Assembly: GCF_001857965.1 (NCBI RefSeq)
Contig: NZ_CP017774.1
Span: 2,170,001 to 2,234,000, forward strand
Length of the DNA: 64,000 bases
Direction: 5' to 3'
Source of the DNA: Flavobacterium commune
GTDB lineage: Bacteria > Bacteroidota > Bacteroidia > Flavobacteriales > Flavobacteriaceae
Below, piece after piece: positions 47,201 through 56,479 of the stretch. How positions within the stretch are numbered: position 1 is the stretch's first letter; each line of letters begins with the position of its first letter. The notes under the pieces are model-generated. The model worked only from the letters and a program-made list of their open reading frames with translations, was not told the origin of the DNA and did no database searches. Made by a program: the position numbers and the translations under genes.

Positions 47201-47779
47201 AAGGTAAGAGATGTTAATAAAGACGGTAAGATTGATTCTAATGACCGTACCTATTTAGGAAATTACCAACCTAATTTTCAATGGGGGATGACCAACAATT
47301 TCTCTTACGCAGGATTTGAACTTTCAGTTTTGTTGCGCGGTTCTCAAGGTGGAGAAATTCTGAACCATAATGCCAGATACCTAAAATCAGGTGTTGGTGG
47401 AGGTAACCGTAATATGTATGCTGTGGTAAATAATTACTGGAAATCGGATGCTGAGCCTGGAAACGGAATGATTCCTAAGCCTCGTATGTTGCCAACTACT
47501 GTTCGTGATTTTGGATCCAGTTATTGGGTTGAAGACGGTTCGTTTGTTCGTATCCAAAACATTCGTATGGGCTATAATTTACCAAAAAGATTAGTAGATA
47601 AGATGAAATTAAGTAACATAAAGTTATATGTGAATTTAGAAAATGTACATGTATTCTCTGATTACTTAGGTTATGATCCGGAAGGAAGTACATATCAATC
47701 AGGTGTATTGGTAGGCTTTGATTATGGTGCTTATCCAAATCCTTTTACAGCGACTGCCGGATTAAATATTAGTTTTTAA
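44300..47779 (+). CDS. SusC/RagA TonB-dependent receptor with signalling domain, 1159 aa
   Basis: Signal peptide, then an STN signalling domain (YQVFKIIKQQTDLNFVYPRK, residues about 50-130), a carboxypeptidase-regulatory domain (INGKITDASGQPIPGVNIVE), the TonB box and plug (EEVVVVGYGSVKKKDLTGAI...VRGASSIN), and a 22-strand barrel. A DVNKDGKIDSND loop near residue 970 looks like a calcium site. It imports a large ligand with SusD; the STN domain ties it to FecR. Confidence 0.95.
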   Translation: MEIKVRNVFVLVRERLIKTAMRAFIFLWCTNVFCLNVSKTFAQANVTIEKDQSVTIYQVFKIIKQQTDLNFVYPRKVFKDIPDIELKKGTIAVTKLLGQCLSKNNLNFELTDDNTILIKEKAVVVINEVQQKTINGKITDASGQPIPGVNIVEKGTTNGVQTDFDGKFSLKLKSDKAILVVSFIGFTTKEISVGGQTNLTIKLEEDSAKLEEVVVVGYGSVKKKDLTGAIVSVGAEKLEGRSNSNVLQSLAGQATGVQITQSQGAPGLAPTVKVRGASSINAGTTPLYVIDGIPLEDSSTNSTDTGITTASNLSFNRNPLNFINPNDIESIDILKDASSAAIYGSRGANGVVIITTKQGKAGKTKIDATLETGFSRVNRKTDLMNASEFIAFNSAARNNSWATIVAANPSATRGINVTVPVEFSDPAWLDRIGNGTDWQDVVFRTARNNNFQLSASGGNEKTQFMVSMGYLDSEGVVDRNTYERINLRSNIKHKFNDKVRMGMNIGLSRANEAPYGTGGKSDVVSLALQSDPFFPLYVETGSLGFKDPASIWNTFAKYGFQLWHPYSLTREATAKKVTNVATITSFLEWDIVKDLTFKTSGSSNIENTVHNFYWNAGQNWGYSGWVPAQADFKTLQSNNWILENTLTYNKTFNEAHTLNLLAGYSAQEQATDLSSMTAGNFPNDLVHTLNAGVVNAGNTFSEEWSLVSYLARANYSYKGKYLASAAIRADGSSRFGANNKWGYFPSGSLAWRISEEAFLKDISWISNLKVRLSYGATGNNSIPNYGSIGTLGYSPYVSSGTVNQGIYTSNFADKNLKWEKTGQTNFGVDFSVFNGRVKFTGDIYYSKTKDLLLNVPIPILSGFSSTLTNIGELENRGIELNLSTQNIDSEFKWSTDFNISANRNKVLKLGANDAPIDINISSMTSRTAVGQPIGMYYGYVIDGVIMSQAELDSNAYPVWTGSEAGDPKVRDVNKDGKIDSNDRTYLGNYQPNFQWGMTNNFSYAGFELSVLLRGSQGGEILNHNARYLKSGVGGGNRNMYAVVNNYWKSDAEPGNGMIPKPRMLPTTVRDFGSSYWVEDGSFVRIQNIRMGYNLPKRLVDKMKLSNIKLYVNLENVHVFSDYLGYDPEGSTYQSGVLVGFDYGAYPNPFTATAGLNISF

Positions 47780-47811
47780 CATCGGGATTCAATCATTTAA
47801 AACTTAAGAAA

Positions 47812-49218
47812 ATGAAAAAAATATATATCATCCTTTTTTGCAACTTATTCCTATTGGGATGTAGTTCCGATTTTTTAGATAAAGCGCCTATCTCAAATGC
47901 TAACGAAGCAGAGTTCTATAAATCTCAAAAAGATATTGAAACAGCGATGTGGTCTGCTTATAATTCGCTTTATACCTTGTACGGACCTGAAAGTTTGCCG
48001 TCGTTCTATGGTGAGTTAATGTCTGATAATGCCTATAGTGATAATGCTGCCGGAAGAATACAGGACTATGAAAGCTTTGAGTTGCATACCATGACCATCG
48101 ATAATGAGTTGGTTTTCAATTTTTGGAATAATTATTATAAGGCAATCTATGTTGTAAATAATATTATTGCCAGTGCTGAAAAACTGGATTTTGCCAGTAG
48201 GGATGCTTTAATTGGCGAAGCTAAGTTTTTACGTGCTTTGTATTATTTTGATATGGTTCGTGCCTGGGGCGATGTGCCATTGGTTACAACTCCGCTAAGT
48301 ATTGCTAATGCTTATGCACAAGGACGTACACCAAAGGAGCAGGTTTATGCTCAAATTGTTGCCGATTTAGACTTCGCAGCAGCCAAATTACCGGTAAAAA
48401 CAAGTCAGCGTTTTGTAGGTGCTGCCAGTCAGGAAGCTGCTAATACTTTATTGGGCAAGGTGTATTTAACTATGGGGAATAAACCCAAAGCTGCTGAAAC
48501 TTTGTTGAAAGTGTATGGCAAGTTTACTCTGGTGCCTTATGCTGATTTATGGAATTTAACTAAGAAAAATGGAGCTTCGTCTATTTTTGAAATTCAATAC
48601 AAAGGTGGTGTATCCAGTCCGTACAGTTTGTATTGGGCTATGTTTTCACCGGTTGATAATCGCGTGGTTACAGCCTGGGGAGGAGGATTTAATCAAATTA
48701 CCGATGACTTATGGAATGCCTATGAAACGGGTGACCCAAGGAGAGATATTTCTATTCAAAACGGTTACACAACAGCTAATAATTCTTTTGTTGACGTAAA
48801 ATTCCCAATTAAATGGAAAGATGCAGCTGCACCTGTTGCCGGTTTAAGAGAAGCATCAAACAATAACTTTATTGTTCTTCGTTATGCAGATGTTCTTTTA
48901 ATGCTGACCGAAGCAACTTCGGATCCAAAATACCTAAACGAAGTTCGTGCCCGTGTTAACTTACCGCTTTATGGAAGTGTGGGTTATCCGGCTCAGTACA
49001 ATACGATTGAGTTAGCTTTAGAACATGAAAGGCAGGTAGAATTTGCCTGTGAATTTCACCGTTGGTTTGATTTAATAAGAACCGGAAGAGCAATTACTGT
49101 GATTAAAAATAGTGATAAAAATATAACTATTACAGAAGAAGAATTATTATTGCCTATTCCATTTTTAGTAATTAACCAAAATCCGGATGTGATTACTCAA
49201 AATGAGGCTTATAAATAA
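47812..49218 (+). CDS. SusD/RagB-type surface lipoprotein, 468 aa
   Basis: Lipobox signal (MKKIYIILFCNLFLLGCSSD), then the TPR-like SusD fold (LIGEAKFLRALYYFDMVRAW GDVPLVTTP, ending ELALEHERQVEFACEFHRWF and LPIPFLVINQNP). It caps the SusC barrel. No glycoside hydrolase, sulfatase or peptidase gene follows, so the substrate cannot be predicted. Confidence 0.94.
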   Translation: MKKIYIILFCNLFLLGCSSDFLDKAPISNANEAEFYKSQKDIETAMWSAYNSLYTLYGPESLPSFYGELMSDNAYSDNAAGRIQDYESFELHTMTIDNELVFNFWNNYYKAIYVVNNIIASAEKLDFASRDALIGEAKFLRALYYFDMVRAWGDVPLVTTPLSIANAYAQGRTPKEQVYAQIVADLDFAAAKLPVKTSQRFVGAASQEAANTLLGKVYLTMGNKPKAAETLLKVYGKFTLVPYADLWNLTKKNGASSIFEIQYKGGVSSPYSLYWAMFSPVDNRVVTAWGGGFNQITDDLWNAYETGDPRRDISIQNGYTTANNSFVDVKFPIKWKDAAAPVAGLREASNNNFIVLRYADVLLMLTEATSDPKYLNEVRARVNLPLYGSVGYPAQYNTIELALEHERQVEFACEFHRWFDLIRTGRAITVIKNSDKNITITEEELLLPIPFLVINQNPDVITQNEAYK

Positions 49219-49256
49219 AAATTAGTGGTTAGTTAGTGTGTTAGTTTGGTTAGTTG

Positions 49257-49299
49257 GAAAGACCGCTTGCTTGTTGAATAGACTGGTGAGCGGTCTTTC
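49257..49299 (+). terminator. Terminator of the SusC/SusD operon
   Basis: Perfect 11-bp stem GAAAGACCGCT/AGCGGTCTTTC with 21-base loop. Confidence 0.8.
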
Positions 49300-49332
49300 T
49301 TTATTCCAAAGTCTGTTATTCCATCTGTCAGT

Positions 49333-49376
49333 TCGAGCGCAGTCGAGAACAACTATTACATCTCGACTGCGCTCGA
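49333..49376. repeat. Intergenic inverted repeat, GAGCGCAGTCGAG type
   Basis: Perfect 16-bp arms TCGAGCGCAGTCGAGA / TCTCGACTGCGCTCGA, GC-rich in an AT-rich background; a similar unit lies at 60074-60127. Confidence 0.8.
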
Positions 49377-49421
49377 TGTGAAAAAAAAGTAGATGAGACT
49401 ACATTGTTTTGGAGTTCTTTA

Positions 49422-49784
49422 TTAATTCGAATAATTTTTAAACATATAAATCCATAATAACCTTGATAACCGAATGTTCAATGGAGACAATGCGACTATT
49501 ACAGCCATAATAATGGGGATGATTCTTAAGTCGAAAGTTTCTTGAAAAAAGAAACTACATATAACGTAAGTTGTAATTCCTTGAGCTACTGTTAATCCAT
49601 AATTGACATACATAGCTCCAAAAAAATACCCCGGTTCTTTTTTGAATTTATAATGACAATGCGAACAGTATTCGTTCATTTTTGGAAAACTGAATTTAAA
49701 GAAGATACTTTTTTCATTAAAAACTTTTCCTTGTTGACAATGGGGACAATCGTTGTTCAGGATGTGAAGGATTGTATTTGACAT
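49422..49784 (-). CDS. DUF983 membrane protein, 120 aa
   Basis: Two zinc-ribbon pairs (CPHC near residue 14 and CSHC near 39), a GYFFGAMYVNYG motif and two C-terminal spans fit DUF983. The role is unknown; the family occurs in many Bacteroidota and alphaproteobacteria. Confidence 0.85.
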   Translation of the reverse strand: MSNTILHILNNDCPHCQQGKVFNEKSIFFKFSFPKMNEYCSHCHYKFKKEPGYFFGAMYVNYGLTVAQGITTYVICSFFFQETFDLRIIPIIMAVIVALSPLNIRLSRLLWIYMFKNYSN

Positions 49785-49875
49785 GATTTCTAATTTTTAT
49801 CAAAGGTATTTATTATCAACGTACTGACTATTTTTCTATATTCGCTTATTCTAGGACAAAAAAGACATTTTCAGG

Positions 49876-50742
49876 ATGAAAAAATATCCCGTATATAGTA
49901 TTGAACAGTTTAACTGCAATTCGGTAACGAGTGATTTGTATATTAATACGTTTAAAAATCACCTGATCAATCATAGTTTTGTAGAAAAACCGCATCGTCA
50001 TAATTTTTATCTGTTGGTTTTTTTTACCAATGGTGCGGGAATTCATGAGGTCGATTTTGACCGATTTGATATTCGACCGGGAAGTGTTTTTGTGTTACAG
50101 CCAGGCCAAATGCATCATTGGGTTTTATCCGAAGATATTGAAGGATTTATCGTTTTTTATACAGCCGAAATGTATAATTTGTATTTTGGGAATAAGACTA
50201 TCGAAGATTATCCGTTTTATTTTTCGGTAAAAAATAGTCCGGAAATTGTATTGGATACAGCCGAAATAAACGCTGTTTTGCCTTATTTCGAAAATTTGAT
50301 TGCCGAAATGCAAACCAATAAGGTATTGAAACGCGATAAAATAATGAATCTATTGGATATTATTCACATTGAACTCGCTCGTAAGTACAACGAAATTTAC
50401 ATTCACGAAGCGCATTCTTATAATGTAAAAATTAAAAGTCTGGAGCAGCTTTTAGAGACGAAATTTAAAGAAGAAAAATCGGCGGCGTTTTATGCTTCGG
50501 CATTGAATGTCAGTTTGAAGCATTTGAACCGCATTTGCAATGAAATTCTAAAAAAAACAACCACCGAAGTAATTGTAGATCGAGTGATGCTGGAAGCCAA
50601 ACGAATGTTGCTCGACAAAAACTGGACAGTCAATGAAATTGCAATCGAGTTAGGTTACGAAGATTACTCTTATTTTACGCGTTTGTTTAAAAAACATACG
50701 AGTGTAACACCCACCGCTTTCCGATTATTGAAAAAAGATTAG
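49876..50742 (+). CDS. AraC-family regulator, 288 aa
   Basis: An N-terminal cupin sensing domain (VFVLQPGQMHHWVLS) is followed by two helix-turn-helices (SAAFYASALNVSLKHLNRIC and NEIAIELGYEDYSYFTRLFK). Ligand unknown; the divergent DUF983 gene or distant genes may be targets. Confidence 0.9.
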   Translation: MKKYPVYSIEQFNCNSVTSDLYINTFKNHLINHSFVEKPHRHNFYLLVFFTNGAGIHEVDFDRFDIRPGSVFVLQPGQMHHWVLSEDIEGFIVFYTAEMYNLYFGNKTIEDYPFYFSVKNSPEIVLDTAEINAVLPYFENLIAEMQTNKVLKRDKIMNLLDIIHIELARKYNEIYIHEAHSYNVKIKSLEQLLETKFKEEKSAAFYASALNVSLKHLNRICNEILKKTTTEVIVDRVMLEAKRMLLDKNWTVNEIAIELGYEDYSYFTRLFKKHTSVTPTAFRLLKKD

Positions 50743-50968
50743 GAGTTATTTTTTTTTTAATATAGATTTTCAACCGCAAATTGCGCAAATTTCCGCAGAC
50801 TATTTTATTTAACGAATTCATTGTCCTTAGCTTCCGCAGTCGAGTGTCAAATGTTTGAAGAATACGTAAAAAGAAAAGCTGTTTGATCCGCCGCGGCGGA
50901 GAGTTCTTTTCTTTTAGTATTCGAAAACTAATTTGACCGACGAGGAAGTGTAAGACTTGATTTTTTTG

Positions 50969-50996
50969 TTTCTTTTTTGATCAAGCAAAAAAGAAA
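50969..50996 (-). terminator. purT terminator in a gene-free gap
   Basis: Perfect 11-bp stem TTTCTTTTTTG/CAAAAAAGAAA directly behind the purT stop. The rest of the gap 50743-50968 holds GC-rich pieces such as CCGCCGCGGCGG and no gene. Confidence 0.65.
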
Positions 50997-50997
50997 A

Positions 50998-52158
50998 TTA
51001 GTCTACAATTACTAAACTTGCAGCTTGTATAGCACGTTTCACAACTTCTTCTATTGGAGTTTCTAAAGTATCGTTTGTCAAAGCCACGCCCATTCTTCGG
51101 TAAGGTCTTGAGGATGGTTTGCCAAAGATTCTGAAATCGGTTTTGGGTAATGCAGCAATTTTTTCAATTCCGGTATAAGTTGGATTTGAATTATTTTCAG
51201 AAGCTAAAATTACAGCACTTGCTCCCGTTTTTTCTAAGGTAATTTCGGCAATAGGTAAACTCAAAATCGCTCTGAGGTGTAATTCGAATTCATTGAAATT
51301 TTGCGTTCCGGCCAATGTTACCATTCCGGTATCGTGAGGGCGAGGCGAGAGTTCAGAGAAATAAACGCCATCATCAGCTATGAAAAATTCCACACCAAAA
51401 AGTCCTGCGCCACCTAAGGCTTCGGTCACTTTTTCGGCCATGTCCTGTGCTTCGTATAAATCCTTGTCAGAAATTCGGGCAGGTTGCCAGCTTTCCTGAT
51501 AATCGCCACGTTCCTGACGGTGCCCGATTGGCGCACAGAATAAAGTACGATTGTTGTTTTGTGTTACGGTCAATAAAGTAATCTCCGAATTGAATTTCAC
51601 AAAAGCTTCCACAATTACTTCTATCACATCACCACGCGAACCCGCTACAGCATATTCCCAGGCTTTTTCGATATCAGCTTCGGTTTTTATTGTAGATTGT
51701 CCTTTTCCTGACGAAGACATTAATGGTTTTACCACACAAGGAATGCCTACTTCAAGAACGCCTTTTCGTAACTCTTCGGCTGTTGTGGCATAACGGTATT
51801 CGGCCGTTTTTAATCCTAATTCTTTATCAGCTAAGTCGCGAATGGCTTTGCGATTCATCGTAAAGTTGGCCGCCTTTGCCGATGGAACTACGGTAATTCC
51901 TTGCTTTTCGTAATCATAAAAACGTTCGGTTCTAATGGCTTCTATTTCGGGAACGATAAAATCAGGTTGGTGTTTGGCTACAATTTTATCTAAAGCGTCG
52001 CCGTCTAACATATTAATCACTTCAAAATCATGAGCGACTTGCATAGCAGGAGCATTTGCATAACTGTCCACCGCAATTATAGTTTGCCCGATGCGTTGCG
52101 CAGCTATTACAAATTCTTTACCAAGTTCGCCTGAGCCGAGAAGAAGGATTTTTGCCAT
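50998..52158 (-). CDS. purT: Formate-dependent phosphoribosylglycinamide formyltransferase
   Basis: An ATP-grasp enzyme that uses formate and ATP to make formyl-GAR in purine synthesis. [20 protein letters not shown] is the N-terminal nucleotide fold; [12 protein letters not shown] is the ATP-grasp loop, and [20 protein letters not shown] the metal site. The ATG at 52158 is chosen because upstream sequence is repeat DNA. 386 aa, standard length. Confidence 0.95.
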   Translation of the reverse strand: MAKILLLGSGELGKEFVIAAQRIGQTIIAVDSYANAPAMQVAHDFEVINMLDGDALDKIVAKHQPDFIVPEIEAIRTERFYDYEKQGITVVPSAKAANFTMNRKAIRDLADKELGLKTAEYRYATTAEELRKGVLEVGIPCVVKPLMSSSGKGQSTIKTEADIEKAWEYAVAGSRGDVIEVIVEAFVKFNSEITLLTVTQNNNRTLFCAPIGHRQERGDYQESWQPARISDKDLYEAQDMAEKVTEALGGAGLFGVEFFIADDGVYFSELSPRPHDTGMVTLAGTQNFNEFELHLRAILSLPIAEITLEKTGASAVILASENNSNPTYTGIEKIAALPKTDFRIFGKPSSRPYRRMGVALTNDTLETPIEEVVKRAIQAASLVIVD

Positions 52159-52182
52159 TTTTATGATTTTTATTGCGAGGAG

Positions 52183-52219
52183 TTGCGAGGAACGAAGCAA
52201 AGCAATCTCACTACGAGAG
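52183..52219. repeat. Single arm of the GCGAGGAACGAAGC repeat
   Basis: TTGCGAGGAACGAAGCAA followed by AGCAATCTCACTACGAGAG, close to the left arm and loop of the repeat at 58313 but without the right arm. It lies just upstream of purT. Confidence 0.7.
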
Positions 52220-52310
52220 TTACTAATGAATAATTAAAAAACAAAAATAGTTTAAAATTTGGAGTATTGCGACTTCAAATTTTAAACTATTTATAGGAAA
52301 AGGAGTTGTT

Positions 52311-53399
52311 TTACAACTTAATTTCAGTCATTCGATCATCGATAAAACTGAATCCCCAGCCTGGTAAATCGTGTGGTTTTGCAAAACCATTCTGAACCAC
52401 CATCGGGTTGTCAATTAATGGATCGACCCAGTCAAAAGATTCTACACCCACACCGTTGGAAATGGAGCATACCAAAGGCACATCGTAATCTTTGTAATAA
52501 TGTGGTAATACCGGTAAGTGGAAACTTTTAGCCAAAGCAGCACTTTCACGCCATGCTTCCACACCACCAATTCTCAAAATATCGGGTTGCCAAATGTCCA
52601 AAGCATTTCGGGTAGCTAATTCTCTAAGCGGCAAAGTATCAAATTCTCTTTCTCCCATGGCTAAGGAAATTCCGGTTTGGTTTTTTAGGATTTCGTAACC
52701 TTGGAAATTTTGGTGGTGGATGGGTTCTTCAAACCAGTTGATGTTTAAATCTCTTGCTTCTCTAGCTAATTTCATTGCCGATGGCAAATCCATTCCCTGA
52801 TTAGCATCCATCATGATATCGACTTTGTCACCCACGGCTTCACGCACTAAGCGCAAACGCTCCACATCGGTGCTGACTTTTGGCGAACCTACTTTTATTT
52901 TTACGGCTTTGAAACCTCTATCGGCATAGTTGGTCACTTCTTCAATCAATTCGTCAATCGAATAGGAAATCCAACCACCGCTTCCATAAATGGATACTTT
53001 TTCTTTGTGGGTACCTAAGATTTTATGGATGGGTTGTCCCAAAGTTTTTCCCCAGGCATCCCACATGGCAATATTGATGGCGGCTTGTGCCCAACGCAAT
53101 ACGCCCTGGTTTCCAAAATATTCGGCTAATTCGTCCAGTTTTTGGTAAACTGCTGCAGTTTCGTTGGCTTTATAACCTTTGATAACCGGAATAATATCTT
53201 TTAATGCGCCCACAATCGCATTGGGAGAATATTGAAAAGACAATAAATAGGATTCGCCAATGACTCCATTTTCCAATTGGATTCGCATTACGATAAAAGC
53301 AATTTCGGTTAGCGTGTGCGTGGCATCCGATATTGGTTTTTTTAGTGTAGTGGAAGCCTTGTATAATTTGACGTCTCTGATGGCGGTATCTGTATTCAT
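52311..53399 (-). CDS. Enolase-superfamily (mandelate racemase/muconate-lactonising) enzyme, 362 aa
   Basis: KAVKIKVGSPK supplies the base lysine, DIMMDANQG, NWFEEPI and SLAMGERE the three acidic metal ligands, and LPHYY lies near the catalytic His. The overall layout fits the MR/MLE group acting on acid sugars or dipeptides; the exact substrate cannot be read. It is divergent from an AraC regulator. Confidence 0.88.
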   Translation of the reverse strand: MNTDTAIRDVKLYKASTTLKKPISDATHTLTEIAFIVMRIQLENGVIGESYLLSFQYSPNAIVGALKDIIPVIKGYKANETAAVYQKLDELAEYFGNQGVLRWAQAAINIAMWDAWGKTLGQPIHKILGTHKEKVSIYGSGGWISYSIDELIEEVTNYADRGFKAVKIKVGSPKVSTDVERLRLVREAVGDKVDIMMDANQGMDLPSAMKLAREARDLNINWFEEPIHHQNFQGYEILKNQTGISLAMGEREFDTLPLRELATRNALDIWQPDILRIGGVEAWRESAALAKSFHLPVLPHYYKDYDVPLVCSISNGVGVESFDWVDPLIDNPMVVQNGFAKPHDLPGWGFSFIDDRMTEIKL

Positions 53400-53532
53400 G
53401 CTATGTAGTTTTTAGAATTACAATATTACAACTCTAAAAGCAACACTATTTACACAATAAATGGATTTTTAAACACTATATTGATAAAGAATAGTGTATT
53501 TTTAAAGCCTCTTAAACCATTGTAGTGTAGAA

Positions 53533-54384
53533 ATGAAAGCAGAATACCGAAGTATAAGTCCGTCGCTGGGTAGTTCTTTTAATACGACTCTTTTTGAAGG
53601 CAAAGAATTTATTGCTTCCTGGCACTTTCATCCTCAATATGAACTCACTTATATTCTGGGAAGTAGCGGTATCCGATATGTGGGTGACAATATGGGGAAT
53701 TTTGAATACGGCGACTTGGTTTTGGTTGGTTCGAATTTGCCGCATTGCTGGAAAACCATTGGCGAACAAAAAGAAGAAGTACGCTGCATTATTGTACAAT
53801 GGGATAAAGAAATGCTCGAAGATTGGTTAGAGAAAAAAGAATTTCAGCACATTAAACAACTCCTTGCTTTGGCTTCCAGAGGAATTCGGTTTGATTTTGA
53901 AACGGCTCTGAAGGTCGAGAATCAATTGCTAGCCTTGGTTGATTTGCCGCCTTTTGAACGGCTTTTGTCTTTTTTGCAAATATTACAGGAATTGGCTGTT
54001 AATGGGAGTCATCACTTTTTGGCTGGCGAAGGTTTTACTACCAATTTGACTATTAAAGAAAGTGAGCGTGTGAATTTGATTTACAATTATGTGAAGGAAT
54101 ATTACAACCAACAAATTAGTCTGGACGATGTTTCTAAAAAAATAGCGATGAACAAGGAATCCTTTTGCCGTTTTTTTAAGAAAACTTTCCGCAAGTCTTT
54201 TTTTGAATTTATCAACGAATACAAAATCAGTATGGCGACCAAAATGCTTATCAATACTGATTTAACGGCTTCTGAAATTGGATACCAGGTGGGGTATAAT
54301 AACTTGAGTTTTTTTAACCGGCAGTTCAATAAGTTTGTAAAAATGTCGCCTTCTAAATACCGGAAAATGTATCGGGATATTTAA
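53533..54384 (+). CDS. AraC-family regulator, 283 aa
   Basis: A cupin-like sensor half (FHPQYELTYILGSSGIRYVG, LVGSNLPHCWK) is followed by two helix-turn-helices (ISLDDVSKKIAMNKESFCRF and EIGYQVGYNNLSFFNRQF). It is divergent from the enolase-superfamily gene and is its probable regulator. Confidence 0.9.
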   Translation: MKAEYRSISPSLGSSFNTTLFEGKEFIASWHFHPQYELTYILGSSGIRYVGDNMGNFEYGDLVLVGSNLPHCWKTIGEQKEEVRCIIVQWDKEMLEDWLEKKEFQHIKQLLALASRGIRFDFETALKVENQLLALVDLPPFERLLSFLQILQELAVNGSHHFLAGEGFTTNLTIKESERVNLIYNYVKEYYNQQISLDDVSKKIAMNKESFCRFFKKTFRKSFFEFINEYKISMATKMLINTDLTASEIGYQVGYNNLSFFNRQFNKFVKMSPSKYRKMYRDI

Positions 54385-54390
54385 TAAAAA

Positions 54391-54416
54391 AAAGCCCCAA
54401 GTTTCCTTGAGGCTTT
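54391..54416. terminator. Bidirectional terminator
   Basis: AAAGCCCCAAG-TTTC-CTTGAGGCTTT, one mismatch; almost identical to the hairpin at 55105. Confidence 0.8.
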
Positions 54417-54432
54417 GATATGAGACATGAAA

Positions 54433-55008
54433 TTAGTTGTTTATAGGAATTGAAATTCCTGCAGCAAGAGCACCTGAAATTTGTTTCATCGAAGGATAGA
54501 AATAATAGCTAACTGCGATATCTACACTATGTTTGCGGCCGACTGCTAACCCTAAAGAAACGGGAATATGCATCAAAATACCATTTTTTTTGAGATTAGT
54601 GGATGGCGTATAAGTTTGAAAAGAACCAATAGAAGCCCCAATTCCTGACTCGATAAACGGAGCAATATAAGGGATAGGTGCTGCAACACGAATTTTTCCG
54701 CCAAAAGAAAAAGCTTTAGCACTTATTCTGTATTCGGTTGGATCTCCATTCTCATTAGTTTTGTCCCCTGAGGTGAGTAAAATTCCCGCGTAGGATCTTA
54801 CGCCAATCCATTTTGTTATTCCTTTTGCGTATTCAGCCTGTGCATAAAAACCGCTTCCTCCACCGTCTTCTTCATAATAGGAGGTGCTAAGTCCTAGACC
54901 AATAGAAGCATTGATGTATTCTCCTTTTTTGGGTTGAGCTTTTAATGAATTTGAGGCTAATACGGAAACTAGTATTAAGATTATTATGGAGCGAAAAGGT
55001 GTTGACAT
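54433..55008 (-). CDS. Outer-membrane beta-barrel protein, 191 aa
   Basis: Signal peptide (IIILILVSVLASNSLKAQ) followed by alternating short strands (GEYINASIGLGLSTSYY, GFYAQAEYAKGITKWIG) and a C-terminal strand ending GISIPINN, typical of an eight-stranded OmpA/OmpW-like barrel. Ligand or role unknown. Confidence 0.8.
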   Translation of the reverse strand: MSTPFRSIIILILVSVLASNSLKAQPKKGEYINASIGLGLSTSYYEEDGGGSGFYAQAEYAKGITKWIGVRSYAGILLTSGDKTNENGDPTEYRISAKAFSFGGKIRVAAPIPYIAPFIESGIGASIGSFQTYTPSTNLKKNGILMHIPVSLGLAVGRKHSVDIAVSYYFYPSMKQISGALAAGISIPINN

Positions 55009-55104
55009 GTAAAAGATTAATTTTAAAAATTCGATTGCAAAAATAGAATTAATTCAGATAAATATGTAAATAAATAACTATAAAATTGGTTTCGTTATAT
55101 GAAA

Positions 55105-55130
55105 AAAGCCTCAAGTTTCCTTGAGGCTTT
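55105..55130. terminator. Hairpin terminator
   Basis: Perfect 11-bp stem AAAGCCTCAAG/CTTGAGGCTTT with loop TTTC; a near copy of the hairpin at 54391. Confidence 0.85.
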
Positions 55131-55185
55131 GATATAAAATTTAAGTTAGCGTTCTAACTTCTAATTTCTGACTTCTAACTTTAGA

Positions 55186-56376
55186 CTATCCTGCCAAAGC
55201 GTCTTTAATTCTTTTTAATGCTTCTTTCAACAATTCGTCGCTGGTAGCATAAGAAAAACGGATACAGTTAGGGTTACCAAAAGCATCACCAGTTACAGTA
55301 GCAACATTGGCTTCAGCCAAAAGATACATCGAAACATCGTTAGCATCTTTAATTTCAGTTCCTTTTAATGTTTTTCCGAAGAAAGAAGAAACGTCTGGGA
55401 ATACGTAGAAAGCTCCTTCCGGAACGTTAATTTTTACTCCTGGAATTTCTTTTAATAATCCAACAACTAAATCTCTACGAGAATGGAAAGCCTGAACCAT
55501 GTGGTTTAACACAGACGGATCAGCATCAACAGCAGTAATAGTAGCGCGTTGTGCGATAGAGTTAGCTCCTGAAGTTACCTGTCCTTGAATTTTAGTACAT
55601 GCTTTTGCAATAAATTCTGGTGCTCCAATGTATCCAATTCTATATCCTGTCATTGCGAAAGCTTTAGCAACCCCGTTTACAGTGATAGTTCTGTCGAATA
55701 ATCCTGGTACAGAAGCGATACTACAGAATGTTCCTGAGAAATTAATGTGCTCATAGATTTCGTCAGCAACGATGTATATGTTTGGATATTTTTCTAAAAC
55801 TTTACCAAGTGCAGTTAATTCTTCACGGCTGTAAACAGATCCTGAAGGGTTGCAAGGAGAAGAGAACCACATCATTTTTGTTTTTGGTGTGATAGCAGCC
55901 TCTAATTGTTCTGGTGTGATTTTGAAATCAGTTTCTACAGAAGTTGGAACTTCTACAGGAACACCACCTGATAATTTTACGATTTCAAAGTAAGAAACCC
56001 AGTAAGGAGCTGGTAAGATTACTTCGTCACCGTCGTTTAACATTACCTGTGCAATGTTATATAAAGATTGTTTTGCCCCTGTAGATACTACAATTTGAGA
56101 TGGTTTGTAATCTAAACCGTTGTCTCTTTTGAATTTTCTGCAGATAGCATCTTTCAATTCAGCATATCCGTCAACTGGAGAATAAGTGCTGTAGTTTTCG
56201 TCAATCGCTTTTTTAGCGGCTTCTTTGATGAAATCAGGCGTGTTGAAGTCAGGTTCACCTAAACTTAAACTGATAATGTCTTTACCTTGCGCTTTTAATT
56301 CTCTAGCCAAAGCTGCCATTGCTAATGTTTGTGATGTAGCAAGATTGTTAATTCTGTCTGAAAGTGGATTACTCAT
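55186..56376 (-). CDS. Class I PLP aminotransferase (aspartate type), 396 aa
   Basis: The PLP lysine is in NGVAKAFAMTGYRIGYIG and the substrate arginine in CIRFSYATS. SLGEPDFNTPDFIKEAAKKA at the N-terminus is typical of the AspC/AspAT I-gamma group. It would interconvert aspartate and oxaloacetate. Confidence 0.93.
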   Translation of the reverse strand: MSNPLSDRINNLATSQTLAMAALARELKAQGKDIISLSLGEPDFNTPDFIKEAAKKAIDENYSTYSPVDGYAELKDAICRKFKRDNGLDYKPSQIVVSTGAKQSLYNIAQVMLNDGDEVILPAPYWVSYFEIVKLSGGVPVEVPTSVETDFKITPEQLEAAITPKTKMMWFSSPCNPSGSVYSREELTALGKVLEKYPNIYIVADEIYEHINFSGTFCSIASVPGLFDRTITVNGVAKAFAMTGYRIGYIGAPEFIAKACTKIQGQVTSGANSIAQRATITAVDADPSVLNHMVQAFHSRRDLVVGLLKEIPGVKINVPEGAFYVFPDVSSFFGKTLKGTEIKDANDVSMYLLAEANVATVTGDAFGNPNCIRFSYATSDELLKEALKRIKDALAG

Positions 56377-56479
56377 TAATAAAGTGTTGAAAGCCCCGAA
56401 TTCCTATTAGTGAATTAAGGGAGGTTAATTATTTATTTTAATTAATTATTGTTTAAAAACACCAAAGTGTTTCTTTATT

